Source: Azophilus sp965116165
Lineage (GTDB): Bacteria > Pseudomonadota > Gammaproteobacteria > Pseudomonadales > Azotimanducaceae
DNA: 64,000 nt
Direction of reading: 5' to 3'
NCBI GenBank assembly: GCA_965116165.1
Contig: OZ220484.1
Coordinates: forward strand, 1,550,001-1,614,000
Each line of letters starts with the position of its first letter. Position 1 is the stretch's first letter. Positions 27,862-35,892 of this stretch are shown here, piece after piece. The notes beneath the pieces are model-generated. The model was given only the letters and a program-made list of their open reading frames with translations, did no database searches and was not told the origin of the DNA. A program made the position numbers and the translations under genes.

Positions 27862-28638
27862 ATGGCCGGAACCGACGCAATGGATACCACCTGTATCCAC
27901 GTTGACAACCTTTCGGTCTTCTACGGCGACCGACCGGCATTGTCGAACATCCGGCTGCGCATTCCACGCGGACGGGTCACGGCGCTCATCGGCCCCTCGG
28001 GGTGCGGCAAATCAACGCTGCTGCGCTGTTTCAACCGCATGACGGACCTGAACGATCAGGTGCGCATGACGGGCCGCATCCGGGTGAACGAAGCCGACAT
28101 CCACGCCCCATCGGTCGATGTTGCCCAATTGCGCCGTCGGGTCGGCATGGTTTTTCAAACGCCCAATCCGTTTCCGAAATCCATTTTTGAAAATGTCGCC
28201 TACGGGTTGCGCCTCGGCGGCGGCCTTGCGAAATCGGAACTCGAGGATCGCGTCGAGTGGGCCCTAAAGAGCGTCGGGCTTTGGACGGAGGTGCTCAGGC
28301 GCCTGCGGGCCCCGGCATTGGAGCTCTCCGGCGGCCAACGGCAGCGCCTCGTCATCGCCCGCGCCCTCGCCGTTAAGCCCGACGTTTTGCTGCTCGACGA
28401 ACCCACTTCCGCCCTGGACGATATCTCGACCGCGCGCATCGAGGAATTGATCGACAGCCTCAAATCCGACTACACGATAGTGATCGTTACCCCTAACATG
28501 CGGCAGGCCGCCCGCGTTTCCGATTGGACGGCATTTTTATACCTTGGGGAGCTGGTGGAATTCGATACCACCCAAACCGTTTTTACGAATCCATCGAAAC
28601 GGCAGACCGAGGACTACATCACCGGACGATACGGGTGA
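27862..28638 (+). CDS. pstB: Phosphate ABC transporter ATP-binding protein PstB
   Basis: The ATPase of the Pst importer, 258 residues from the ATG at 27862. Walker A is GPSGCGKST (residues 44-52), the Q-loop is VFQTPNPFPKS, the signature is LSGGQRQR and Walker B is VLLLDEPTSALD. The H-loop, normally VTHNMQQAARVSD in PstB, reads VTPNMRQAARVSD: residue 211 is Pro (CCT at 28492-28494) instead of the His needed for ATP hydrolysis in most ABC proteins. Everything else is intact. It lies between pstA and phoU in the expected order. Confidence 0.94.
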   Translation: MAGTDAMDTTCIHVDNLSVFYGDRPALSNIRLRIPRGRVTALIGPSGCGKSTLLRCFNRMTDLNDQVRMTGRIRVNEADIHAPSVDVAQLRRRVGMVFQTPNPFPKSIFENVAYGLRLGGGLAKSELEDRVEWALKSVGLWTEVLRRLRAPALELSGGQRQRLVIARALAVKPDVLLLDEPTSALDDISTARIEELIDSLKSDYTIVIVTPNMRQAARVSDWTAFLYLGELVEFDTTQTVFTNPSKRQTEDYITGRYG

Positions 28639-28647
28639 TTCATCGCC

Positions 28648-29322
28648 ATGAACCGCCACATTTCGGAACAATACGGTACCGCGCTGGAGAATCTGCGGCT
28701 GCGGCTGTTGGCGATGGGCGGACTGGTCGAACAACAACTGCGCAAGGCGGTGCGTGCCTTCACGCTGCACGACAGCGCCCTGGCCGAGGAAGCGCGGGCC
28801 ATCGATGATGCAGTCAACCGGTCGGAGGTGGCAATCGACGACGAATGCATCGCGGTCATCGCGCTGCGGCAGCCGGCCGCCTCCGACCTTCGCCTGCTGG
28901 TGCGCATCATGAAAGCGGGGACCGACCTTGAGCGGGTGGGGGACGAGGCTGGCCGGATCGCCAAGGCGGCCCTGGCCGTGGCGGCGTTGCCACCGCCGGA
29001 AGACCAACACGCGGAAATTCTGCAACTTTTCGAACTGGCCGCCGCCATGTTGAGCCTCGCTCTGGATGCCTTTGCGCGGCTCGATGTGGATGCCGCCTAC
29101 GCTGTCATCGCGGCCGACGCCGAAGTGGACGACGCCTATAACGCCATCATCCGCAACGCGTCGGGCGCGGTGGGTCGAACACCCGAGCTGTGGCTGAATA
29201 CGATGTGGGCCGCGCGGGCGCTGGAGCGGGTCGGCGACCACGCCAAGAATCTTTGCGAGCATGTTGTGTACGCGGTCGAGGGCAGGGATGTCCGGCACGG
29301 CCGGTCAATGGAGGCCCATTAG
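28648..29322 (+). CDS. phoU: Phosphate transport regulator PhoU
   Basis: PhoU links the Pst transporter to PhoR and represses the Pho regulon under phosphate sufficiency. The 224-residue protein consists of two three-helix PhoU repeats, each with a metal-binding-type segment: MKAGTDLERVGDEAGRIAKA in the first and MWAARALERVGDHAKNLCEH in the second. It starts 9 bases after pstB. Confidence 0.95.
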   Translation: MNRHISEQYGTALENLRLRLLAMGGLVEQQLRKAVRAFTLHDSALAEEARAIDDAVNRSEVAIDDECIAVIALRQPAASDLRLLVRIMKAGTDLERVGDEAGRIAKAALAVAALPPPEDQHAEILQLFELAAAMLSLALDAFARLDVDAAYAVIAADAEVDDAYNAIIRNASGAVGRTPELWLNTMWAARALERVGDHAKNLCEHVVYAVEGRDVRHGRSMEAH

Positions 29323-29363
29323 GCTCCTTGATGGAAGCCCACGAACGCCAGGGCGGATGACGA

Positions 29364-30812
29364 TTGTCGAAACGCCGCATCTTCGCTAATTTCCGTTTGC
29401 TGTTCGGGGGCCGGGCAGTGGCCGCGCTGCTCAATGTGGGCGCCACGGCCACCTTGGCGCGCGCCCTGGAGCTTGCCGAATTTGGCACGGTGGTTCTCGT
29501 TCACGCCTACGCGCTAACGGTTCGCGGATTCGTCAATGTCCGACCCTCCCTCTCCATCGTGCGTTGGGGCGTCCCGCTGCTCGAGGGCGGCGACAACAGA
29601 ACATTATCAACGCTTTTGGAACTCACCCGACGCCTGGATCGTTTTGTGGCGCTCGCCAGCGGCATATTGGCCGCGGCCATCGCCCCGCTTGCCGGTGGGC
29701 TGCTTGAGTGGAACTCGGCCACGGTCCTCTATTGCGCCGTCTTCAGCGCCGCGCTGCTCTTTTCGGGCGTTGAAACGCCACGAGGCTACCTGCAGTTGAT
29801 CAACCGATTCGACCTGCTCGCGCAACAGATGGCGGTCGGACCGGCGATACGATTGGTTGGCGCCCTTATCGCAAGCTGGGCGGTGCCCCGTCTCGAAGTT
29901 TTTCTAGCGATCTGGGGCGGATCTCTGGCGGCTGAATATCTGTTCCTAACCTGGCTGGGGAATCAAAAGTATGCGGAGAAGGGTCTGCGTATCTCCTGCT
30001 TTGGGAGCGGTTCCCCCACCCGCTTTCCGGGCATGCCCCGCTTTCTCACGGCCACCTACCTTCAATCCATCCTGGAGATGGTGCCGAACCGACTCGCCAC
30101 GCTGATGGTGGGAGCATCGCTGGGCGCCGAGAGCGCCGGCCTCTATAAAGCGGCGAGAGATTGCACCACGGTTGTGGCCAAGCCGGCGGCGTTGCTGGGC
30201 CAGGCGGCCTTCCCCGACCTTACCCGCCTATGGCGCGAGAGCCGCCGCAGGTTCCGCCGCCTAATCGCTCGCGTCTGCCTGATCGCCGGGTTGGCCGGTT
30301 TGGGGTTAACGGGCTTTGTTATGCTATTCGGTGGCTGGCTGCTCGGCGCCCTGTTCGGCCCGGAATTCCCCGCTGCCCAGGTCTTGCTGACCTGGCTGGT
30401 TTTCGCGGCGGCGATCGAGTTGGGTGGCGCGGCGCTGACGCCGGCCGGCTATGCAATGGACCGCGCCGGCCAAGTCCTGGCCGGCCGCGCCCTGGGCACC
30501 TTGGTTTTTGTCCTTGGATTTTTCCTCTTGCAACGCGATTTTGGGCTCGACGGCGTGGGCATGGCCGTGGCCGCCGGTTCAATATGCCTTTGGCTCGCCT
30601 TACTATTTGTCGTTGGCCGCAAGCCGCCAGGCGGCTCCACGCCATCCGCCGATCAAGATTCGCCACGCGTCCTTGCGGGTTCGAACCCCGCCCCGGGCAC
30701 CAGCGTCCGATGCACGATCTTCTTTTCCCATCAAGCGGCCTCTCAATGGGCGAAGCGAAACTGGGTAGGCGATGGTCTGTTAGTCTTGAAGTGTAATCGG
30801 CTGAGGTTTTGA
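29364..30812 (+). CDS. Polysaccharide flippase-like membrane protein, altered 3' end
   Basis: A multi-helix protein similar to MOP-superfamily oligosaccharide flippases: FANFRLLFGGRAVAALLNVG at the N-terminus, NRLATLMVGASLGAESAGLY typical of the family, and helices through GLTGFVMLFGGWLLGALFG, LVFVLGFFLLQRDFGLDGVG and GSICLWLALLFVVGRK. The start is a TTG at 29364. The recognisable protein ends near residue 420; the next about 60 residues are translated from a tRNA-like 3' end (30675-30702) and following non-family DNA. I infer that an integration event replaced the original 3' end. Lipid substrate unknown. Confidence 0.75.
   Translation: MSKRRIFANFRLLFGGRAVAALLNVGATATLARALELAEFGTVVLVHAYALTVRGFVNVRPSLSIVRWGVPLLEGGDNRTLSTLLELTRRLDRFVALASGILAAAIAPLAGGLLEWNSATVLYCAVFSAALLFSGVETPRGYLQLINRFDLLAQQMAVGPAIRLVGALIASWAVPRLEVFLAIWGGSLAAEYLFLTWLGNQKYAEKGLRISCFGSGSPTRFPGMPRFLTATYLQSILEMVPNRLATLMVGASLGAESAGLYKAARDCTTVVAKPAALLGQAAFPDLTRLWRESRRRFRRLIARVCLIAGLAGLGLTGFVMLFGGWLLGALFGPEFPAAQVLLTWLVFAAAIELGGAALTPAGYAMDRAGQVLAGRALGTLVFVLGFFLLQRDFGLDGVGMAVAAGSICLWLALLFVVGRKPPGGSTPSADQDSPRVLAGSNPAPGTSVRCTIFFSHQAASQWAKRNWVGDGLLVLKCNRLRF
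30675..30702 (+). other. 3' end of a tRNA-like sequence (possible att scar)
   Basis: The 28 bases fit the last part of a tRNA: T-stem GCGGG, T-loop TTCGAAC, T-stem CCCGC, acceptor CCCGGGC and ACCA. The acceptor would pair with GCCCGGG, as in many tRNA-Leu genes. No 5' half is visible, so this is not a functional tRNA. Such 3' ends are left when integrases recombine into tRNA genes. Homology could extend upstream to about 30655. Confidence 0.6.
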
Positions 30813-30825
30813 TTAGGAGCAACGC

Positions 30826-31356
30826 ATGAAGGTCAGAGACATACAAATTGACCCGGAGCAGGGAAGTGCGATGGTCAAGGTGCGTATAACGCACAGAGTA
30901 CTTATTGAGAAATTCGCTGCGAGCGAACCAACTTTCTTGATCTGGGATCCTGTGGATGAACGCTACACACTGGATCATGCGCTGACACCGCGGCAAATGT
31001 TGCGGTTGGCTGCTTCGGTGAGGGTGAAGCAACGGGATGAAGAACGGAAGCAGCGGGATGAAGAACAGAAGCAACGGGATGAAGAACGGAAGCAGCGGGA
31101 TGAAGAACGGAAGCAGCGGGATAGGTATATCGACCAGATGACGAACTGGTATGTCGCCCAACTATCAAATGAAGAACGGGAAGAATGGGAACAGGAAGAG
31201 CGGAAACGGAGACGGGAAGAGTGGGCACGGGAAGAATGGGAATTGAAGCAGGAACGGGAGCAGGAACGGGAGCAGATGCTGCTACAAGAGTGGGAATGGC
31301 AAGAGCATGAAGCAGATAGGATTATGTGGGCCGAGGCGCGGGCTGAGTGGTTTTAA
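30826..31356 (+). CDS. Unknown charged repeat protein (KQRDEER repeats)
   Basis: A 176-residue protein with an ordinary N-terminal 70 residues (MVKVRITHRVLIEKFAASEP, FLIWDPVDERYTLDHAL) and then KQRDEER repeated about 4.5 times, followed by Glu/Arg/Trp-rich sequence (EEREEWEQEERKRRREEWAR). It is likely one long charged helix or coiled coil. Base composition is more AT-rich than the neighbours and it follows the tRNA-like scar, consistent with transferred DNA. AGGAG precedes the ATG. No family was recognised. Confidence 0.65.
   Translation: MKVRDIQIDPEQGSAMVKVRITHRVLIEKFAASEPTFLIWDPVDERYTLDHALTPRQMLRLAASVRVKQRDEERKQRDEEQKQRDEERKQRDEERKQRDRYIDQMTNWYVAQLSNEEREEWEQEERKRRREEWAREEWELKQEREQEREQMLLQEWEWQEHEADRIMWAEARAEWF
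31027..31122 (+). repeat. 21-bp coding tandem repeat
   Basis: Four and a half copies of AAGCARCGGGATGAAGAACR encode KQRDEER within the unknown protein. Copies differ at only a few third positions, so the expansion is recent. Confidence 0.9.
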
Positions 31357-31790
31357 AATGTGAATAAATATCACTAGGAATGTGGCGAATCAATGAGAGT
31401 TTCCCTAAATTAAAGAGATAGAGGACATTTCTACTTTGCGTTGACAGGTCCGTTCACCAGATTTCGCAGACTTGCGAAATGACGTATGCTGAGAGCATAC
31501 ACTGCCTTCGAAGCAGGATCATGTTAGGCAGATTTTGCACATGCACGGCCAGCCCCAAGCCTCGATTACATTCCTAGAAATCGACTATATCGAGGCATTT
31601 GGGGCGCGTCGAGACAGGTCGAGAGCCAACGCAGTTGGATGGAAAAATCCCCCCGCAGGCCTGCAATGAAATCAGCAGGAGGTGCGTTGCCGCAGTGAAA
31701 ACCTGGGTGCTGAACGGAGATCTGCTTGAGGTTGCCGATGGCAATCCCTTGGATCGTCGTTCGACTTTCGATGGCGGCAGAAAAAACGGG
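31357..31790. other. AT-richer intergenic region
   Basis: No convincing gene in 434 bases. An ORF across 31599-31904 runs antisense into the next gene and has no recognisable family. The notable content is the group of hairpins at 31461-31516 and a TTGACA at 31441. Confidence 0.45.
31461..31516. other. Cluster of three consecutive hairpins
   Basis: Three inverted repeats follow one another within 56 bases: ATTTCGCA/TGCGAAAT around a 4-base loop (31461-31480), GTATGCT/AGCATAC around GAG (31484-31500), and CTGC/GCAG enclosing TTCGAA (31502-31516). The first two are perfect. This could be a structured RNA, a binding array or a recombination site; none of the arms is followed by a T-run. Confidence 0.5.
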
Positions 31791-32363
31791 TCAGGGACGC
31801 ACGGAGAGGCGGGCGGGCCAAGCGCGCAGGGCGAGCAGCACCAACAGCGCGCCGAGGTGCGCATAACCCGGTACGGGATCAAAGGCGGTTGCTATCCAGT
31901 GTAGGAATACAAGCACCGCCGTCGCGTAGACGGACCGGTGCAGCGCCTTCCAGCGACGGCCGAGCCCGCGCACCGCCCAGTCGTTGCTCGTTGCGGCAAG
32001 CAACACCAACAGCAGGAACGCGAGCCAGCCAACCGCCATGCCAAACTCGAGAGCCTCGGCCAGGATCGCCCCGGCATCCGCCTGTCGCACCAGGTGGATC
32101 AGGGTGTGCGAGGCGGCGTACAGGAAAGTGGCAATGCCGAGGTCGCGCCGCCGTGTCACGAGCCAGCCGGGGAAGCGGGCCCGCGGGAACAGGCGGCGAA
32201 CCGTAGCGACCGCCAACGTGACAATCAGGAGCCGCGCCGACTGTACGCCGGTCCAGTGCAGGTATTCCCCATAGTAGATCGTCTCGGCCAAGTAGCGCCA
32301 TGTTTGCAAGGCCAGTGGTCCGGCGAGGGCCAGCCACAGCAGCGTACGGGATACTGCCGACAT
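31791..32363 (-). CDS. Ferric-reductase-like (MsrQ-type) membrane heme protein
   Basis: A 190-residue protein of about six hydrophobic helices with candidate heme-ligand histidines in TFLYAASHTLIHLV and WKALHRSVYATAVLVFLHW, the pattern of the ferric reductase-like transmembrane domain family that includes MsrQ. Start ATG at 32363 (MSAVSRTLLWLALAGPLAL). MsrP, the usual partner of MsrQ, is absent; instead the gene follows a secreted helix-hairpin-helix protein by 28 bases and is probably co-transcribed with it. Confidence 0.8.
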   Translation of the reverse strand: MSAVSRTLLWLALAGPLALQTWRYLAETIYYGEYLHWTGVQSARLLIVTLAVATVRRLFPRARFPGWLVTRRRDLGIATFLYAASHTLIHLVRQADAGAILAEALEFGMAVGWLAFLLLVLLAATSNDWAVRGLGRRWKALHRSVYATAVLVFLHWIATAFDPVPGYAHLGALLVLLALRAWPARLSVRP

Positions 32364-32391
32364 CGGTCCGGCGCGGGGCGCGTCGGGGTGT

Positions 32392-33021
32392 CTATTCGAG
32401 TGTGATATAGCTCTCGAGCCGCGCGACCTCGTCGTCGTCGACATACTTGCCGATTTCCCGGCGGAACTGGTCGAGCGAAGTGTACGGTCGGTATTCCTCG
32501 AATTCGTGCGCCATGCGGCCGGTCATGCCCGGAATCGTCATCAGATCGGCTTCCGACGCCGTGTTCAGATTCATTGGAATATAAACATGTCGCTCCAGGC
32601 GCGCGACCTCTTCCTCATCGACATATTTGCCGATCTCGCGGCGGAACTGGTCGAAGGAGGTATAGGGGCGGTACTCCTCGAACTCGTGCGCCATACGGCC
32701 GGTCATGCCCGGAATCACCATGATCTCCTTTTCACTCGCGCCGTTGAGATCGATCTGGCGGAACATCAGCGCATAGACCTCTTCCCGCTGCGCACGGTCG
32801 AGGTACGCCGCAAGAATCGCATCGAGCTGGGAGGCCGACAGGTAGGGTCGCCCCGCTACGATGGCGCCCGCGACGGCCTCGTTGACATGCGGCAGGCTCT
32901 CAAGAACTTCCGGCTCCACCAAGTTGGGATCAAGTAGATCGCCCCGGTTTCCCGCCTGGGCCAGTACGGCCCCCGCGGATGCCATGAACAGCATGGCCGC
33001 AAAGATCTTCCACAGTGTCAA
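32392..33021 (-). CDS. Secreted helix-hairpin-helix protein (ComEA-like)
   Basis: From a TTG at 33021 behind a GGAG site, the 209-residue protein starts with a signal peptide (LWKIFAAMLFMASAGAVLA) and contains three helix-hairpin-helix units. The last two are near duplicates: IPGMTGRMAHEFEEYRPYTS followed by FDQFRREIGKY or LDQFRREIGKY. ComEA-type HhH domains bind DNA in the periplasm. The pairing with a ferric-reductase-like membrane protein suggests a different, redox-linked role, which I cannot specify. Confidence 0.8.
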   Translation of the reverse strand: MTLWKIFAAMLFMASAGAVLAQAGNRGDLLDPNLVEPEVLESLPHVNEAVAGAIVAGRPYLSASQLDAILAAYLDRAQREEVYALMFRQIDLNGASEKEIMVIPGMTGRMAHEFEEYRPYTSFDQFRREIGKYVDEEEVARLERHVYIPMNLNTASEADLMTIPGMTGRMAHEFEEYRPYTSLDQFRREIGKYVDDDEVARLESYITLE

Positions 33022-33204
33022 CTTGTTCTCCTTACATTCCCGAAGCTGGTGAGTTACGCATGTGCGAATGCGGTTTATTCTCATCCTACGCGGCTCGCCG
33101 CCAGGATGGAAGAGGGTGGGCGGCATTATGCCAACGTTGACTATCAAGCGGCCATCGTGCGTAATCTGCCGGGCAGGGGTGGATGTCCCGGGAGGATTCC
33201 GACC

Positions 33205-33495
33205 ATGAGCAAGTTGGCGGACCACGCGCAATCGCAGCCTGACAAGGTGGCGCTGATCGATGCCGAATCGAGTGCGCAGCTCACCTACGGCGAGTTCAAT
33301 CGCCGCTCGATCCAGTGTGTGCGCCTGTTTGCAGCCGAGGGGCTGCGGTTCGGCGACCACATCGTCGAGCCGCCGGACATGTTCAAAAACCAGTTGCCCA
33401 AGCGTTTCGACCCCATGCTCAAGGTGGCCTACGGCGTGGACACCCCGCCAATGCCATGTAGACCGCGTAATCCTAGGCCGCTGGGGACACCGTGA
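33205..33495 (+). pseudogene. Chimera of acyl-CoA ligase N-terminus and amidohydrolase pieces
   Basis: A 96-codon ORF with a good GGAGG site. Its first about 50 residues (MSKLADHAQSQPDKVALIDA to LRFGDHI) look like the start of an AMP-forming acyl-CoA ligase. The reading then switches to HIVEPPDMFKNQLPKRFD, which matches the N-terminus of the amidohydrolase at 46231-47547, and VAYGVD, which may match a later piece of it. Bases 33354-33383 are identical to the complement of 47483-47512. It overlaps the start of the next gene by 4 bases. Probably non-functional. Confidence 0.75.
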
Positions 33496-34607
33496 TTCGG
33501 TTTCACTTCACTGAGGAACAACAGCAATTTCGCGATTTCCTGCGTCGCTTCCTTGACGACACCAGCCCGCCCGGGGTGGTTCGGGAGATCATGGAGGGCG
33601 AGGCGGGATTCGATGCCGAATCCTGGCGGCGGTTGGCCACCGAGTTGGCGTTGCCCGGGCTGTGCGTCCCCGAGCGCTATGGCGGCTCGGGATTTGGCGT
33701 TGCGGAGCTTGGCATCGCCATGGAGGAGATGGGACGCGCGTTATTCCCCTCGCCCTTCCTGGCCAGCGCCGTGATGGCGGCCAAAACCATCGAGTTCGTC
33801 GCGAGCGACGACCAATGCGCGGCCTATCTGCCGGCCATCGCCAGCGGTGAGAAGCTGGCTTCGGTCGCTTTCATGGCATCCGCGGATCACCACGCACGGG
33901 GCAACATCGAGGTTGCCGGGGATGGCGGCCTGACGGGTTGCAAGCGGTTCGTGCTCGACGGGGCGGCGGTGGATCAGCTATTGGTGGTGGCGGAGCAAGG
34001 CGATGACGCCTCTGTGTACCTGGTGGATGCCGACGCCGCGGGGGTCACGCGCCGGGCGCTGACGACCATCGATCAGACCCGCCGCATGGCCGAGGTCGCC
34101 TTCGACAAGGCTCCGGCCGTTTGCTTGGGCGCGGCCGGCGCCGCTGGTCCCGGCTTGGCGCGGATGTTCGATCTGGCCTACATCGCGCTTGCCAACGAGA
34201 GCGTCGGCGGCGCTCAGCGATTGTTCGACGACACCTTGGAGTACCTCAAGCTGCGGCGTCAGTTTGGTCGTAGCATCGCTTCCTTTCAGGCCATCAAACA
34301 TCGCATGGCGGACTTGCTGTTAACTTTGGAGCTTGCGAAATCCGCGGCCTACTACGCAGCGCAAGCATGGGATGACGGCGTGGACGACATCTCGGAACTC
34401 GCAAGCCTCGCAAAAGCCGGCACCAGCGACGCCCATGTGCGGATCGCATCCGAGAGCATCCAGTTGCATGGCGGCATCGGCTTTACCTGGGAAAACGACA
34501 CGCACCTGTGGTTCAAGCGCGCCAAGGGAACGGAAGTGCTGCTGGGAGCTCCCGCCCACCACCGCGCCCGCATGGTGATGGCGATGGCAAAGAGGAAGGC
34601 CGCATGA
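33492..34607 (+). CDS. Acyl-CoA dehydrogenase, short subunit (pair 1)
   Basis: An FAD-dependent acyl-CoA dehydrogenase of 371 residues, GTG start. Typical parts: FHFTEEQQQFRDFLRRFLDD at the N-terminus, LALPGLCVPERYGGSGFG, LKLRRQFGRSIASFQAIKHR and QLHGGIGFTWENDTHLWFKR. It ends ATGA-overlapped with a second, larger dehydrogenase gene. Such pairs form alpha2beta2 enzymes in actinobacterial and proteobacterial sterol and bile-acid side-chain degradation (ChsE type); that role is inferred from the pairing. Confidence 0.9.
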   Translation: MIRFHFTEEQQQFRDFLRRFLDDTSPPGVVREIMEGEAGFDAESWRRLATELALPGLCVPERYGGSGFGVAELGIAMEEMGRALFPSPFLASAVMAAKTIEFVASDDQCAAYLPAIASGEKLASVAFMASADHHARGNIEVAGDGGLTGCKRFVLDGAAVDQLLVVAEQGDDASVYLVDADAAGVTRRALTTIDQTRRMAEVAFDKAPAVCLGAAGAAGPGLARMFDLAYIALANESVGGAQRLFDDTLEYLKLRRQFGRSIASFQAIKHRMADLLLTLELAKSAAYYAAQAWDDGVDDISELASLAKAGTSDAHVRIASESIQLHGGIGFTWENDTHLWFKRAKGTEVLLGAPAHHRARMVMAMAKRKAA

Positions 34608-35860
34608 GCGATTTCAACGAAGCCGAGGTACGGGCGGCGGTGCGCGAGTGGTTGCGGGCCAATTGGGATCCGAACCTGAGCCTCATCGAGTGGCGCACGC
34701 GCCTGACCGACTCTGGCTGGGGGATGCCGGATTGGCCCGAGGAGTGGTACGGCAAGGGCTATCCGCCGTTGCTGGCGGCGGCGGTGGAGGAGGAATTTTT
34801 GAAGTTTGGCGCCGTTGGCGTCGCGAAGGCGGGCATTCGTCTGTTGGCGGGCGCCACGTTGCTCGAGCACGGCGACCAAGGCCAAAAAGCCCGGTTCCTG
34901 CGGCCCATACTCACCGGCGAAGATGCGTGGTGCCAACTGTTTAGCGAACCGGGCAGCGGCAGCGACCTGGCGGGTTCGACGACCCGTGCGGTACGGGAAG
35001 GCGACCACTGGCTGGTGAATGGCCAAAAGGTCTGGACGACGAGCGCCCACCATGCGGACTGGGGGCTGCTGCTCGCACGTACGGACTGGGACGTGCCCAA
35101 ACACAAGGGCTTGAGCTATTTCGTGATCAACATGCGTCAGCCGGGCGTGAATGTGCAGCCGTTGCGGCAAATGAATCATCACGCTTCGTTCAACGAGGTG
35201 TTTCTCACGGATGCGGTGGTGGAGGCACGGCATCGGGTGGGCGAACTCGGCCAGGGCTGGCAAGTGGCTATGACCACCCTCGTCCACGAGCGCCGGAGCG
35301 CCGATGGCATGCGGGTAACCGTGGCCGCACGGGACAAGGCCGCCAAGCGCGAAGGGCGCGTCTACGATGAAGAGCGAGCGGAAAACGAGGTGCTGTTGGA
35401 ACCATACACCTGGTATCCCCAGCGGGCGGGGCGCGTGGATCTGGCGCTGACGCGCGCTGTGAGCACCGGCAAGATCGACGATCCGGTGGTGCGGGAAGAA
35501 CTCGCCAAGCTGCTCATACTGTCCCGCTCCGCCGAGTGGACGGCCCGTAGAGCCCGGGCTGCCCTGGAGCAGGGCCAGCCGCCCGGGCCCGCGGGCTCGC
35601 TGGGCAAGCTTGGGGCGAGCGTGGTGGCGCGTGCCGCCGCCCGGGTGCACACGCTGATCTCCGACGCGGATGCCATGCTGATGGGCGACGATGGTCCCGA
35701 GGATGGAATCATCGGCGAGATACTCATGTCGGTGCCGGCGGTGTCCATTGCCGGCGGTACCGATGAGATTCAGCGCAACATCATTGCCGAGAGGGTGTTG
35801 GAAATGCCCAAGGAAACCCGCTTCGATGGCGGTCCGTTCAAAGACGTGCTGAAAAACTAG
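34604..35860 (+). CDS. Acyl-CoA dehydrogenase, long subunit (pair 1)
   Basis: A 418-residue acyl-CoA dehydrogenase starting at ATG 34604 inside the stop of its partner. It shows WCQLFSEPGSGSDLAGSTTR (FAD/substrate site), VNGQKVWTTSAHHADWGLLL and AGGTDEIQRNIIAERVLEMP. The middle domain is longer than usual (region AAKREGRVYDEERAENEVLL). With the upstream gene it probably makes one heteromeric enzyme. The convergent enoyl-CoA hydratase gene lies 32 bases beyond. Confidence 0.92.
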   Translation: MSDFNEAEVRAAVREWLRANWDPNLSLIEWRTRLTDSGWGMPDWPEEWYGKGYPPLLAAAVEEEFLKFGAVGVAKAGIRLLAGATLLEHGDQGQKARFLRPILTGEDAWCQLFSEPGSGSDLAGSTTRAVREGDHWLVNGQKVWTTSAHHADWGLLLARTDWDVPKHKGLSYFVINMRQPGVNVQPLRQMNHHASFNEVFLTDAVVEARHRVGELGQGWQVAMTTLVHERRSADGMRVTVAARDKAAKREGRVYDEERAENEVLLEPYTWYPQRAGRVDLALTRAVSTGKIDDPVVREELAKLLILSRSAEWTARRARAALEQGQPPGPAGSLGKLGASVVARAAARVHTLISDADAMLMGDDGPEDGIIGEILMSVPAVSIAGGTDEIQRNIIAERVLEMPKETRFDGGPFKDVLKN

Positions 35861-35892
35861 TCGCTGGCACCAACAGCGGCAAGGTGCGCTCG

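Noticed and set aside
30655..30702. Functional tRNA-Leu gene
   Set aside because: Only the T-arm and 3' acceptor are present; no D-arm, anticodon arm or 5' acceptor strand lies upstream.
31027..31122. CRISPR-like array
   Set aside because: Repeats are contiguous 21-mers without spacers and in frame within a protein.
31461..31516. Integron attC site
   Set aside because: No GTTRRRY/RYYYAAC core sites and no integrase or cassette structure nearby.
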